Source: Candidatus Desulfofervidus auxilii (GTDB lineage Bacteria > Desulfobacterota > Desulfofervidia > Desulfofervidales > Desulfofervidaceae). From it: a stretch of DNA of 64,000 nucleotides. The DNA is taken from assembly GCF_001577525.1 (NCBI RefSeq), contig NZ_CP013015.1, forward strand, positions 1,260,966 to 1,324,965. The letters run 5' to 3'. Position numbers and translations under genes: made by a program. Each line of letters starts with the position of its first letter. Within the stretch, counting starts at the first letter, position 1. The notes under the pieces were generated by a model. It searched no databases, was not told the origin of the DNA, and worked only from the letters and a program-made list of their open reading frames with translations. This document shows positions 32,036 to 40,514 of the stretch, piece after piece.

Positions 32036-33760
32036 ATGACAGATTTCATGTTTTACAAATTGAGATTAATGCGAAGCACCGTTTTTGACCTTCTTTCTGC
32101 TGTCCCCACTAAGGAAATGGCTATTGAAGATATTATTGCCTATCTTCATTCTCATCCTAACGATAAGTTTATGCATAAGTATTTAATAATTCGGTTGGGA
32201 GAATTTGGTAAAGATGGGCTTGACCAATTAATAGAGAAAGCCAAAAAAAGAGAAGATTTTTTATTATTAGCATCCCTTTACCAGACATGTATTTCCTACC
32301 CTAAATTTTATAATTTGAGAAAGAAATTTGACGATATAGATTTACAGACATTAGCTGATTATACACCCCTGATTTATATAAGATGGTCTTTAGATGGGAA
32401 TTTAGAAGCTCGCTGTTTCTGGATGGATGTGTTTGCTAAGAATAAATACTTACACAGGAAATTGCCATTGTTAGAGGATATTGAATTCCCTATTCCATTT
32501 AATTTGGAAAACCTTATGAAAAATGAAAAAGTGGTTCATATAGAAGATATATATTCAGGTTCAGAAGATAAATCCTTTAATACAGGCACAGCCATGAGGA
32601 GGGTAGAACCAAGAGAGACTATAGATAGGCTTTTGAAAAATCCTACCATCCAGGACTTATTGCTTCCTGACGAAGTGAAGCTTACCTGTTCTATTAGCCC
32701 TTATGCCTTTATAAGAGGTTGGAAAATGGAGATAGGTGTATCTGTGGGTAGAAATAATTGGAATGCCCATGGTGTAGTCTCAGAATATGGAAAGGGTCTA
32801 ACAGAGGAACAGGCAAGGGCCTCTACTTTAATGGAGATTGTAGAAAGATATTCGGCCATAGGAAACTTTTTTGATGGCCAATCTATAGGATACAAGGAAG
32901 AATTTAGTTTAATTAAAGCCAGCTATAGTGAAATGAGTGATAGGGGATACAATGTGTTAGACCCAAACAAAATGAATCTTGAAGTTCCTTATCAAGACCA
33001 AGAATTATATTGGGTGATGGCTGAGGAAGTAAATAAAAAAGGTAGTCATCAAATTTATATACCAGCTCAATTTGTTTTTCTTATCTCTTCTGGAAATTTT
33101 GATGAAATTGACCTTTACAGTCAAGGCACCTCAACAAATGGTCTGGCTTCAGGGAATACTATAGAAGAAGCTAAACTTACTGCCTTATTAGAATACATAG
33201 AAAGAGATTCAGAAAAGATAACACTTTTTTCCCCAGATAGGTGTTTCTTGCTCCAAGCAGAAGGCACGGTTACAGGCGAAATCCTGAATACCTGGGAGAA
33301 AAAAGGTGTTCATATATATTTTTTAGACTTAACATCTGAATTTGGAGTCCCCTGTTACAAGGCATTTTTTATTCACAAAAGAGGAGGCATTTCTAGGGGT
33401 TGGGGTGCACATCTGGATGGCAGAATTGCCATAAACAGGGCATTATGTGAGCTAACATCCAGCCAGTTTTGTTATGGCAATTATTCTACCATATCTTTGG
33501 CTGAAGAGATTCAAAGGACAATAAGATATGAAGAACTTCCCAATTATTCCTCAGGAAATGTAGATAAAGATTTATGGATGTTGGAAAAATTGTTAATAAC
33601 CAATGGTTTCAATCCCATATATGTCAATTTAACAAGAAAAGATTTAGACATACCTGTAATAAGAGTGGTAATACCTGGACTGGAAATGTTACCTGATTTA
33701 GATAGATACTCTAATTTTAATGAAAGATTATTTAGGAACTATTTAGAAATTATTAAATAG
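32036..33760 (+). CDS. YcaO-domain protein
   Basis: A 574-residue protein with a C-terminal YcaO ATP-binding domain, the fold that phosphorylates peptide backbone amides during azoline, thioamide or amidine formation or related reactions. ATP/Mg motifs are visible in STLMEIVERYSA (about 263-274) and ALLEYIERDSEK (about 384-395), plus the INRALCELTSSQ helix. The first 200 residues are helical and unrecognised. The C-terminus lacks the Pro-rich PxPxP tail of azoline-forming YcaOs. No precursor peptide, E1-like or TfuA partner is adjacent, so this is a stand-alone YcaO of unknown substrate. Ribosome site weak. Confidence 0.8.
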   Translation: MTDFMFYKLRLMRSTVFDLLSAVPTKEMAIEDIIAYLHSHPNDKFMHKYLIIRLGEFGKDGLDQLIEKAKKREDFLLLASLYQTCISYPKFYNLRKKFDDIDLQTLADYTPLIYIRWSLDGNLEARCFWMDVFAKNKYLHRKLPLLEDIEFPIPFNLENLMKNEKVVHIEDIYSGSEDKSFNTGTAMRRVEPRETIDRLLKNPTIQDLLLPDEVKLTCSISPYAFIRGWKMEIGVSVGRNNWNAHGVVSEYGKGLTEEQARASTLMEIVERYSAIGNFFDGQSIGYKEEFSLIKASYSEMSDRGYNVLDPNKMNLEVPYQDQELYWVMAEEVNKKGSHQIYIPAQFVFLISSGNFDEIDLYSQGTSTNGLASGNTIEEAKLTALLEYIERDSEKITLFSPDRCFLLQAEGTVTGEILNTWEKKGVHIYFLDLTSEFGVPCYKAFFIHKRGGISRGWGAHLDGRIAINRALCELTSSQFCYGNYSTISLAEEIQRTIRYEELPNYSSGNVDKDLWMLEKLLITNGFNPIYVNLTRKDLDIPVIRVVIPGLEMLPDLDRYSNFNERLFRNYLEIIK

Positions 33761-33763
33761 AAA

Positions 33764-34453
33764 TTAGAACCGATATAATGATAAAGGTAAAGAATAAAAT
33801 TTTAATACCTCTCCAGCTAAATCAATAACCTCCATACAGGTGTCAATGAGTTCACTATCACTAGTGGCAATTAAACCATAAAATTTTAAAAAATTTTCTG
33901 GCACAGGCACAGCCTGAGCCTGACCCTTGATACCATAAGATTCTGACATTCTCTGGGTCTCATTTGCCAATTTGCCACTATGCGAAAGCGGTGCATCAAA
34001 ATACCAATCTACTTGCAAAGGATTATAAAGGATTAATATCTCAAATATTAAATTCAAAGCCTGTTTGGTAGCCGATGTAGGACGATAGTTAGCTGAAACA
34101 CCAGAAATATCTCTTATAAAACCATCATCTGTAAAAACCAATGGTTTACCTTTTAAGGCGCTTTCTATAGTAATTAATACATTATGCCCATCTATTCCTA
34201 ACAAGGCTTGCCTTAATCGCCAAAGTCCCTGTCTTTTTTTTCGCCTATTTTTTGCTTTTTTATAGCTACATACCCCTCGTTTAAGCAGATGCATTTGTTG
34301 AGTAGAGAGCTGAAATCGTTTACCGATTAAATCCAATGCCTGCATAGGTGCATATCCTCTTTCCAATAAAAAACGGAAGTCCTCAATTACCTGGAGGGGA
34401 ATAGTAAAAATTTTATTTCTCTTTTTTAAATACAAGTCACATATTGACTTCAT
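33764..34453 (-). CDS. DUF434-type protein
   Basis: A 229-residue protein resembling the DUF434/DUF5616 family: an N-terminal helical part (FRFLLERGYAPMQALDLIGKRF) followed by a Lys/Arg-rich stretch and an alpha/beta half with GIDGHNVLITIESAL and FTDDGFIRDISGVS. These acidic residues recall PIN-like or nuclease folds, but catalysis is not established. It converges on the YcaO gene, with 3 bases between the stops. The first residues overlap the stop of an IstB remnant, so the start at 34453 could have been altered by an insertion event. Confidence 0.65.
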   Translation of the reverse strand: MKSICDLYLKKRNKIFTIPLQVIEDFRFLLERGYAPMQALDLIGKRFQLSTQQMHLLKRGVCSYKKAKNRRKKRQGLWRLRQALLGIDGHNVLITIESALKGKPLVFTDDGFIRDISGVSANYRPTSATKQALNLIFEILILYNPLQVDWYFDAPLSHSGKLANETQRMSESYGIKGQAQAVPVPENFLKFYGLIATSDSELIDTCMEVIDLAGEVLKFYSLPLSLYRF

Positions 34454-34530
34454 TGTTTTGTTCTATAACTAAGGCCATAGATAGCAATAATATGGCTGTG
34501 ATGCAAAAGTCTGTCAAGTATGGCAAAGGC
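34452..34530 (-). pseudogene. IstB (IS21-family ATPase) C-terminal remnant
   Basis: About 25 codons on the minus strand read YAFAILDRLLHHSHIIAIYG, then LSYRTKQ and a stop. This is the conserved C-terminus of IstB, the transposition ATPase of IS21 elements. A stop lies just upstream in frame and no further istB or istA sequence is present. GGGGAATGT at 34558-34566 may be a terminal-repeat relic. Confidence 0.65.
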
Positions 34531-34627
34531 ATATCTTAAGATTATTTTTTAATGATTGGGGAATGTCCAGATATTTCCCATCCTTGACAAACCTTCCAAT
34601 AAGTTTTAAAAATATAAAGAATGATGG

Positions 34628-34704
<77 letters not shown>

Positions 34705-34830
34705 AAAATAAAGAATTAAAAGCAAGATATAGAAAATAATCCTTTCTTTTCAGAAAACTTCTGAAAATTCTGGGAAAAATCCTGAAGAATAAATATTGCG
34801 AAAAATTTTATTTGGGAGTATAAAAAAAGC

Positions 34831-34944
34831 ATGGGCTGGTGGAAGCAGGTTTGGCTAAAGTTGAAGTCTAAATTCACCAAGAAAAAAAATAAAAAGTCTC
34901 TATTAGTATCTCCTCCAGCCAAACAATGTAACTCTCACTGCTGA
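34831..34944 (+). CDS. possible small basic protein
   Basis: A 37-residue frame starting MGWWKQVWLKLKSKFTKKK and ending CNSHC. GGGAG lies 11 bases upstream. It is strongly basic with Trp-rich start and two C-terminal cysteines, so it could bind membrane or nucleic acid, but it may be chance. The rest of the 34705-34958 gap shows only a TTTTCAGAA/TTCTGAAAA hairpin (34747-34767) after the tRNA. Confidence 0.3.
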   Translation: MGWWKQVWLKLKSKFTKKKNKKSLLVSPPAKQCNSHC

Positions 34945-34958
34945 GGGGTGAAGTTTGG

Positions 34959-35693
34959 TTAGACCTGGTTAGGTCTAAGGGCAAGGGAAATTTCTTCAAG
35001 AATCCGTTCTATGACCTGTTCGGGTTTAGGTGCCAAACGTATGATTCTACCTACCACGAGGTAATCACTCCCATTTTTAATCGCTTCATAAGGGGTAGTA
35101 ATTCGTTTTTGGTCATATGCCTGGTTACCTTTAAGGCGGATGCCAGGAGTAATAGCAATAAATTCTTGTCCTAGTAAATTTTTAACCTGTTTTACCTCTT
35201 GTCCTGAACAAACAATGCCCTTACAACCTGCCTCCTTTGCCAATTGAGCACGCCGAAGCACAAGTTTAATTGGATTATAGGCAAATTCTTCCTTAATTCC
35301 CAAAGCAAGCAGACTAGGAGTGTCTAAGTAAGTTAAAACCGTCACCCCAATAATTTTAGTAGGGCCTGTTTGAAATTCACTAAATAAATGGGGATAACAG
35401 GGAGGAAATACACTGAGAAAATCCACCTGGTACTTTTGGAGTTGATGGCAAGCAGCTAAGACTGTGCTAGGAATATCATGAAGCTTCAGGTCTAAAAATA
35501 CTTTGTTTCCTGTAGTTTCTTTCACAATTTTTATAACTTGAGTCCCTGCTTCAAGAAAAAGCTGTAAACCAATTTTAAAACACCCTACTTTAGTGCTTAA
35601 GAGACGTAGCCATTTTTTAGCAGTGTTTAAATCAGGCACATCAAGGGCAAAAATAAGTTTGTTTTTTGCCACATCATAGATGTTTTCTTTCAT
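34959..35693 (-). CDS. pyrF: orotidine 5'-phosphate decarboxylase
   Basis: PyrF decarboxylates OMP to UMP, the last step of pyrimidine synthesis. FALDVPD (about 14-20), the catalytic KVFLDLKLHDIPSTV (about 63-77, D-x-K-x-x-D) and TPGIRL (about 188) are present, as is the phosphate-binding VVGRIIR. Length 244 is normal. It overlaps the upstream cysteine-cluster gene by 20 bases. Confidence 0.95.
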   Translation of the reverse strand: MKENIYDVAKNKLIFALDVPDLNTAKKWLRLLSTKVGCFKIGLQLFLEAGTQVIKIVKETTGNKVFLDLKLHDIPSTVLAACHQLQKYQVDFLSVFPPCYPHLFSEFQTGPTKIIGVTVLTYLDTPSLLALGIKEEFAYNPIKLVLRRAQLAKEAGCKGIVCSGQEVKQVKNLLGQEFIAITPGIRLKGNQAYDQKRITTPYEAIKNGSDYLVVGRIIRLAPKPEQVIERILEEISLALRPNQV

Positions 35694-36102
35694 CTACCTG
35701 GTTGCCTAAAATCCTCTGACGATAAATCTCTCCTTCTTTTACAAATTGAGCAAAGCTTACTTTAGGATTGATGCCAGGACAGACATTCATGGCAATCCGC
35801 CAATCAATTTCACTTTTTAAAATAGCCTTCCAAAAAGGCCATAAACGACATGGTAAGGGCTTGCAAGGGTGGATAGCACAATCACCATTTTTTTTAAGAA
35901 ATATACATACTGCCTGGCCTTCTATCTCCTTTTCTTTAATATAATAGTGCCCATTTTTTGCTTCACAATAACGTTTTATGAACACCTCTGGGGTGATGTT
36001 TAAATAACAAGAAATAGTCTCAATTTCTTTTTTGGTAGTCCAAATACCACCTCTTCCTTTACAACAATCCCCACATTGTTTACAAGAAAATGCCCTTTCC
36101 AT
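35674..36102 (-). CDS. YkgJ-type cysteine-cluster protein
   Basis: A 142-residue protein of the YkgJ / UPF0153 family. The CKQCGDCC cluster (about 8-15), a CEAKNG cysteine, CIFLKKNGDCAIHPCKPLPCRLWP (about 66-90) and CPGI could bind zinc or an Fe-S cluster. Biochemical role is not known. Co-transcribed with pyrF by overlap. It ends with the first codons of pyrF in another frame. Confidence 0.82.
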   Translation of the reverse strand: MERAFSCKQCGDCCKGRGGIWTTKKEIETISCYLNITPEVFIKRYCEAKNGHYYIKEKEIEGQAVCIFLKKNGDCAIHPCKPLPCRLWPFWKAILKSEIDWRIAMNVCPGINPKVSFAQFVKEGEIYRQRILGNQVDERKHL

Positions 36103-36227
36103 AGAATTGTTTTAAAATAACCCATCCCAATACTAATTCAAGATTTACTAAAATTTCTCCTTTAGAAAAAACCATTTCCCTCATCCAGCATATTAATCGT
36201 TATTTTTACTTCTAAGAAATATATATG

Positions 36228-36734
36228 CTATTCACAACCACTACATGAAGAACATCCCTCATTAGGCATACATCTAGAAGATGCCTTAGCCAATTCTTCG
36301 GAAGTGGCAGGACGAACATTAGTTATTAATACCTTAAAGTGAAGCGTTTTACCAGCTAAGGGGTGATTAAAATCTAATAAGGCTTCCTGTTCGTCTTTCT
36401 CTTTTACTGAAAAATACATGGGATTTCCTCTGCTATCTACTGTCCGATACATGTGGCCAATCTCTATTTCTAAGCCAGGAGGAAATTCAGACAAAGGCAC
36501 TTTTTTCATCAACTCTGATTTTATTTCACCAAAGGCCTCCACAGGGGCAAGAGTTACTTCTGTGGTATCTCCTGGTTCCAAATCTTTTAATTTTCTTTCC
36601 AACGCAGGAAAAATCTGTCCTGTTTCAAAAATGAAGGAATACCGAGCAGCTTGTTCCCCTCCTTCCACTACTTCTCCTGAGTCCAGTGTAACTGTGTACT
36701 CAATTTCCACCATAGTGTTGGCACCAACTTTCAT
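36228..36734 (-). CDS. slyD: SlyD-like FKBP-type peptidyl-prolyl isomerase
   Basis: A 168-residue cytosolic peptidyl-prolyl cis-trans isomerase and chaperone. The FKBP half (VEIEYTVTLDSGEVVEG) is interrupted by the insert-in-flap domain (about 70-125), and FNHPLAGKTLHFKV is the second FKBP half. The C-terminal tail holds five cysteines (CMPNEGCSSCSGCE), likely a metal site like the His/Cys tail of SlyD used in nickel delivery. A strong AGGAGG precedes the ATG. Confidence 0.9.
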   Translation of the reverse strand: MKVGANTMVEIEYTVTLDSGEVVEGGEQAARYSFIFETGQIFPALERKLKDLEPGDTTEVTLAPVEAFGEIKSELMKKVPLSEFPPGLEIEIGHMYRTVDSRGNPMYFSVKEKDEQEALLDFNHPLAGKTLHFKVLITNVRPATSEELAKASSRCMPNEGCSSCSGCE

Positions 36735-36817
36735 TTTTACCTCCTAAAAATTTATTATCCCACTATAAATTGTTTTGTCTTATATGTCAAATAAATAGGC
36801 AGTAATTTCCCTTATTG

Positions 36818-36846
36818 TTGACATTGGTAGATTTTACAGTTATTAA
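36818..36846 (+). promoter_or_regulatory. sigma70-type promoter
   Basis: TTGACA (36818-36823), 17-base spacer and TATTAA (36841-36846), about 70 bases upstream of the M16 peptidase start. The consensus match is strong. Confidence 0.6.
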
Positions 36847-36915
36847 GAGGTCAAAATTAATGAAGCTTGCCCACTTTTGTTTTTCACGGGATAATCCATA
36901 TAGAGGGTTGGTGGA

Positions 36916-39528
36916 ATGTCAAAATATGTATTTTTTATCTTTTTAATGCTGGGGGTAATCATGGTAAGAGATGCAAAGGCACAATTGCCCTTGGATACAG
37001 TGGAAACTTTCAAATTACCAAGTGGCTTGGAAGTAATTTTTCAAGAAAATAATAGTGCTCCAGTGGTAGCCATGCAATTTTGGGTAAAGACAGGAAGCAC
37101 TCATGAAACCCGCTCAGAAGCAGGCATAAGCCACTTGATTGAACACATGGTCTTTAAAGGAACAAAACATTATAAACCTGGGGAAATAGCTTGTTTAATT
37201 GAGGCCAATGGAGGGAGTATCAATGCTTATACTAGTTTTGATTATACAGTTTATCACATAGTGATGCCCAGTGCCCAGTGGGAAATAGGATTAAAGGTAT
37301 TAGCTGAGATGGTGAAAAATGCCTTGTTTGACCCCCAAGAATTGGCTAGTGAAAAAAAGGTGGTTTTGGAAGAAATTAGAAAAAATGAAGATATTCCTTT
37401 TTCTGTCTTGTCTGATGCACTTTTGGCTACCGCTTATCAGCGTCATCCTTACCGCTATCCTATAATCGGTCATACAGAAACAGTAACGGGTTTAAAACGG
37501 GAAGACATATTAGAGTATTACCAAAAATGGTATCGGCCTAGTAATATGGTAGCAGTAGTTGTAGGAGATATAAAAGAAGAACAGGTAAAAAAAGCACTAA
37601 ACTCTGTTTTTTCTGGTCATTTTGTTCCTTCTCCTTCTATTACATTCCCTTCTGAACCTCCTCAAAAAGAGCTACGTTTACTTACTATGAAAAAACCATT
37701 TAAAGAAACTTATTTGGGATTGGGCTTCCCTATTCCAGGAATGGGAGAAGTGGATGCCTATGCCCTGGACGTGCTCTCTGAGATTTTAGGTATGGGTGAT
37801 AGTTCTCGTCTCAATATAGCCCTAAAGTTAAAAAAACCCATAGTGCACTCTATTGCCACTCATGCCTTTACTCCTAAAGGACCAGGATTATTTATTATCC
37901 AGTCAGTATTAGAAACCAATAACCTAAAGACTGCCTTGAAAGAAATCTTTGCTCAAATTGAGGAAATTAAACAAAATGGTATCTCTTCTGAGGAACTAGC
38001 CAAGGCAAAATTAAATTTGGAATCAGAGTTTGTTTATAAACAGGAGACTATGGAAGGCTGGGCTAACACCTTAGGTTTCTTTCAGGTGGTAGAAGGAGAT
38101 GCCAAAAAGTGTGCTGATTATTTGACCAACATTCAAGCAGTGACCAAAGCAAAGGTAAAGGAAGTAGCTCAAAAATATTTAATTCCCCAGCATCTTTCTT
38201 TAGTGGCTATAATACCTGAAACAGCCAAGATTAAACTCACGAAAAAAGAGATTTATACCCTTTGGCCACAAAAAAAAGAACAGGTAAAAAATAAAAAAAG
38301 TATTCAAAAAATTGTCTTAGATAATGGTTTAACATTGGTAGTGAAAGAAAATCATCGTTTGCCTACTTTTTCTCTAGCAGCTGCGTTTATGGGAGGATTG
38401 AGGGCAGAAACACCAGAGAATAATGGTATATGTAATTTTGTGGCCAAAATGTTGATGAGAGGCACAAAAAGACATTCAGCCGTGGAGCTAGCTACCCTTA
38501 TTGAAGATATGGCAGGAGAAGTGGATACCTTTTCTGGTTGGAATACCTTTGGTCTAACAGCACATTTTCTCAGTCGCTTTTTTGATGATGCAATAAGTCT
38601 TATTGCAGAAATTCTGCTGGAACCTGCCTTCGATACTGAGGAAATAGATAAATTACGTCCTTTAATTTTAGCGGCCATTAGGCAAAAAGAAGATAAACCG
38701 TCGGCCTTGGCCTTTTCTCAGTTTTATCAGAGGGTTTTTTCACACCATCCTTACGGCATGGATGTGTTAGGGAGGGTAGAGACTATTAGCCGTATAAAAA
38801 ATACAGATTTGACCCAATTTTATCAAAAATACGCTGTCCCCAATAATTTAGTATTGGTAGTGGTGGGAGATGTAGAAATTAAAGAGGTAGTAAAAAAAAT
38901 AAAGAAGCTTTTTGGAAATTGGCCTAAGAAAAGGGTAAAATTCCCTCAATTGTCTCTTCCATCCCTTCCTTCATCATTTATTACCGTTAAAAAACATCTT
39001 CCCAAAGAGCAAGTCCACTTTGTCCTAGGTAATTTAGGGACTACTCTTTATAATGAAGATAGGTATCCTATGGCCGTTTTAGATGCTATTCTTTCGGGCC
39101 AAGGGGGTAGGTTATTCATTAATCTCAGAGATAAAAAGGGACTGGCCTATGCCCTAACTTTTGTCCATAGAGAAGGGATAGAACCAGGGATTTGGGCGGT
39201 TTACATGGCTACTAGTCCTGATAAGTTAGATGAAGCCTTAAAGGGAGTAAAGGAAGAAATTAGAAGACTGAGGGAAAAGGGAGTAGAGGATGAGGAAATA
39301 GAGCGGGCCAAGCAATATATCATAGGGAACTTTGTTATTGGACTTCAAACTAATACCCAACAAGCTTTATCTATGGCCCTTAATGAACGGTATGGCCTTG
39401 GATATAATTATGATGAAATTTATCAAAAAAGGATTAAAAAAGTCAAAAAATCAGAGATAATAAAAGTAATTCAGTCTTATCTCCATGAAGAAAACTGTGT
39501 TTTAAGCTTGGTAGGTCCTGTAAAATAA
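36916..39528 (+). CDS. two-domain M16 family zinc peptidase
   Basis: An 870-residue exported protein with a signal peptide (MSKYVFFIFLML, cleavage near AKA, residue 22). The inverted zinc motif HLIEH is at 73-77, with the third Glu ligand near LEEIRKNED. The second M16 half starts about residue 460 and carries NNGICNFVAKM where HxxEH would be, so only the first half is catalytic. This active/inactive pairing, on one chain as in pitrilysin-like peptidases, allows a closed chamber. The likely role is peptide degradation in the periplasm; PqqL-type enzymes are close relatives. A good promoter lies upstream. Confidence 0.9.
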   Translation: MSKYVFFIFLMLGVIMVRDAKAQLPLDTVETFKLPSGLEVIFQENNSAPVVAMQFWVKTGSTHETRSEAGISHLIEHMVFKGTKHYKPGEIACLIEANGGSINAYTSFDYTVYHIVMPSAQWEIGLKVLAEMVKNALFDPQELASEKKVVLEEIRKNEDIPFSVLSDALLATAYQRHPYRYPIIGHTETVTGLKREDILEYYQKWYRPSNMVAVVVGDIKEEQVKKALNSVFSGHFVPSPSITFPSEPPQKELRLLTMKKPFKETYLGLGFPIPGMGEVDAYALDVLSEILGMGDSSRLNIALKLKKPIVHSIATHAFTPKGPGLFIIQSVLETNNLKTALKEIFAQIEEIKQNGISSEELAKAKLNLESEFVYKQETMEGWANTLGFFQVVEGDAKKCADYLTNIQAVTKAKVKEVAQKYLIPQHLSLVAIIPETAKIKLTKKEIYTLWPQKKEQVKNKKSIQKIVLDNGLTLVVKENHRLPTFSLAAAFMGGLRAETPENNGICNFVAKMLMRGTKRHSAVELATLIEDMAGEVDTFSGWNTFGLTAHFLSRFFDDAISLIAEILLEPAFDTEEIDKLRPLILAAIRQKEDKPSALAFSQFYQRVFSHHPYGMDVLGRVETISRIKNTDLTQFYQKYAVPNNLVLVVVGDVEIKEVVKKIKKLFGNWPKKRVKFPQLSLPSLPSSFITVKKHLPKEQVHFVLGNLGTTLYNEDRYPMAVLDAILSGQGGRLFINLRDKKGLAYALTFVHREGIEPGIWAVYMATSPDKLDEALKGVKEEIRRLREKGVEDEEIERAKQYIIGNFVIGLQTNTQQALSMALNERYGLGYNYDEIYQKRIKKVKKSEIIKVIQSYLHEENCVLSLVGPVK

Positions 39529-39563
39529 TTGATAAATTAAATAGTGCCAATAAAAATTTATAG

Positions 39564-39592
39564 TTGACTTTTTTTTGATTGATGTCAATAAT
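39564..39592 (+). promoter_or_regulatory. sigma70-type promoter
   Basis: TTGACT (39564-39569), 17-base spacer and AATAAT (39587-39592), upstream of the PocR-domain gene at 39626. Confidence 0.5.
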
Positions 39593-39625
39593 GCAGTTAA
39601 TAATTTAAAGTTTAAGGAGAAAAAC

Positions 39626-40114
39626 ATGAAGCTTACAGACATCTTATCCACAGAAGATTGGAAAAGGTTGACAGAAGAAATTTATGAAAAGTTTGGAGCA
39701 AGGGGTCTGGTTAATGATAAAGATGGCACTTTGGTAGTAGGCAGCAATCAATGGGGCAACGAAATCTGTCCTCAAATTGCGAAAAAGGAACTTAGAATTT
39801 GTGCCACTGCTTATTATTATCTATCGAAGCTAGCTCAGGAAAAGAAAGAACCAGCAGTAGGAGAGTGTGATATTGGTTTTACTAAAATCTTGGTGCCTAT
39901 CTTTTATAAAGGGGAATTTTTGGGTTCTGCTGGGGCATGTGGACTTTTAACAGAAGATGCTGAAGTAGATACTTTTTATATAGCCGAAGCACTTGGCTTA
40001 GATGAGGAAGAAGTAGAAAAGCGGATGGTTGGAATAAAACGGGTTTCTCAGAAAGAAGTAGAAGCAGTTTTAGCATATGTAAAAAAACGTTTGGACGAAA
40101 TCTTGCAAAGTTAA
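39626..40114 (+). CDS. PocR-type sensory domain protein
   Basis: A 162-residue cytosolic protein resembling the PocR ligand-binding domain, which senses small hydrocarbon derivatives in several bacterial regulators. ATG 39626 follows AAGGAG; a longer frame upstream is less likely. Typical features are the LVNDKDGTLV opening, ICPQIAKKELRIC with two cysteines (about 49-61), GECDIGFTKILVPIFYKGEFLG and GACGLL. No DNA-binding or kinase domain is attached, so it must act through partners. The downstream 120-base gap before ptsH shows no gene. Confidence 0.75.
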   Translation: MKLTDILSTEDWKRLTEEIYEKFGARGLVNDKDGTLVVGSNQWGNEICPQIAKKELRICATAYYYLSKLAQEKKEPAVGECDIGFTKILVPIFYKGEFLGSAGACGLLTEDAEVDTFYIAEALGLDEEEVEKRMVGIKRVSQKEVEAVLAYVKKRLDEILQS

Positions 40115-40232
40115 GAATTGCTCATGATGTAAGATTTTTCTAGTCTCGTTGATACCTTTCAACAACAGGGGTTGTCGTATTTGGGAAAGACTCTCATTGA
40201 CCCTGTTTTAGCTTTATGTTAAAAATTTTTTA

Positions 40233-40514
40233 ATGGTTGGTTATTTTCGGGTTCAAAACAAACTGGGGTTACATGCACGTCCTGCAGCTAAACTAGCTAA
40301 TCTGGCTAGGAGTTTAAATGCAGAAATAAGCATAATTAAAAATAATAAAAAGGCAGATGCTAAAAGTATCATTGATTTATTAGCTTTATCTTGTCAATTT
40401 AATGATGAATTAAAAGTAGAAATAACCGGAAAAGAAGCCCACAAGGCCTTCTGGCTTTTATCTCAATTGTTTGAAACCGAAATAGGAGAAATGATTGATG
40501 GAAAAAAGATTTAA
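40233..40514 (+). CDS. ptsH: phosphocarrier protein HPr
   Basis: HPr accepts phosphate from enzyme I. The active-site histidine is H14 in GLHARPA, and the regulatory-serine region reads ADAKSIIDLLAL (Ser about 46). Length 93 is normal. No clear ribosome site precedes the ATG at 40233. It overlaps ptsI by 20 bases. No sugar-specific EII genes are in the window, which suggests a regulatory PTS, though they may lie elsewhere. Confidence 0.93.
   Translation: MVGYFRVQNKLGLHARPAAKLANLARSLNAEISIIKNNKKADAKSIIDLLALSCQFNDELKVEITGKEAHKAFWLLSQLFETEIGEMIDGKKI

Noticed and set aside
34747-34767. Hairpin after the tRNA as a rho-independent terminator
   Set aside because: Perfect 9-bp stem, but A/T-rich and not followed by a T-tract.
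34716-34922. 68-residue minus-strand Phe-rich frame after the tRNA
   Set aside because: Arises from A/T-rich codons opposite a Lys-rich stretch; no ribosome site and no motif.
40137-40223. Short frame reading DTFQQQGLSYLGKTLIDPVLAL before ptsH
   Set aside because: Protein-like, but it lacks a start codon and any recognised family; could be a relic, and I cannot support it as a gene.
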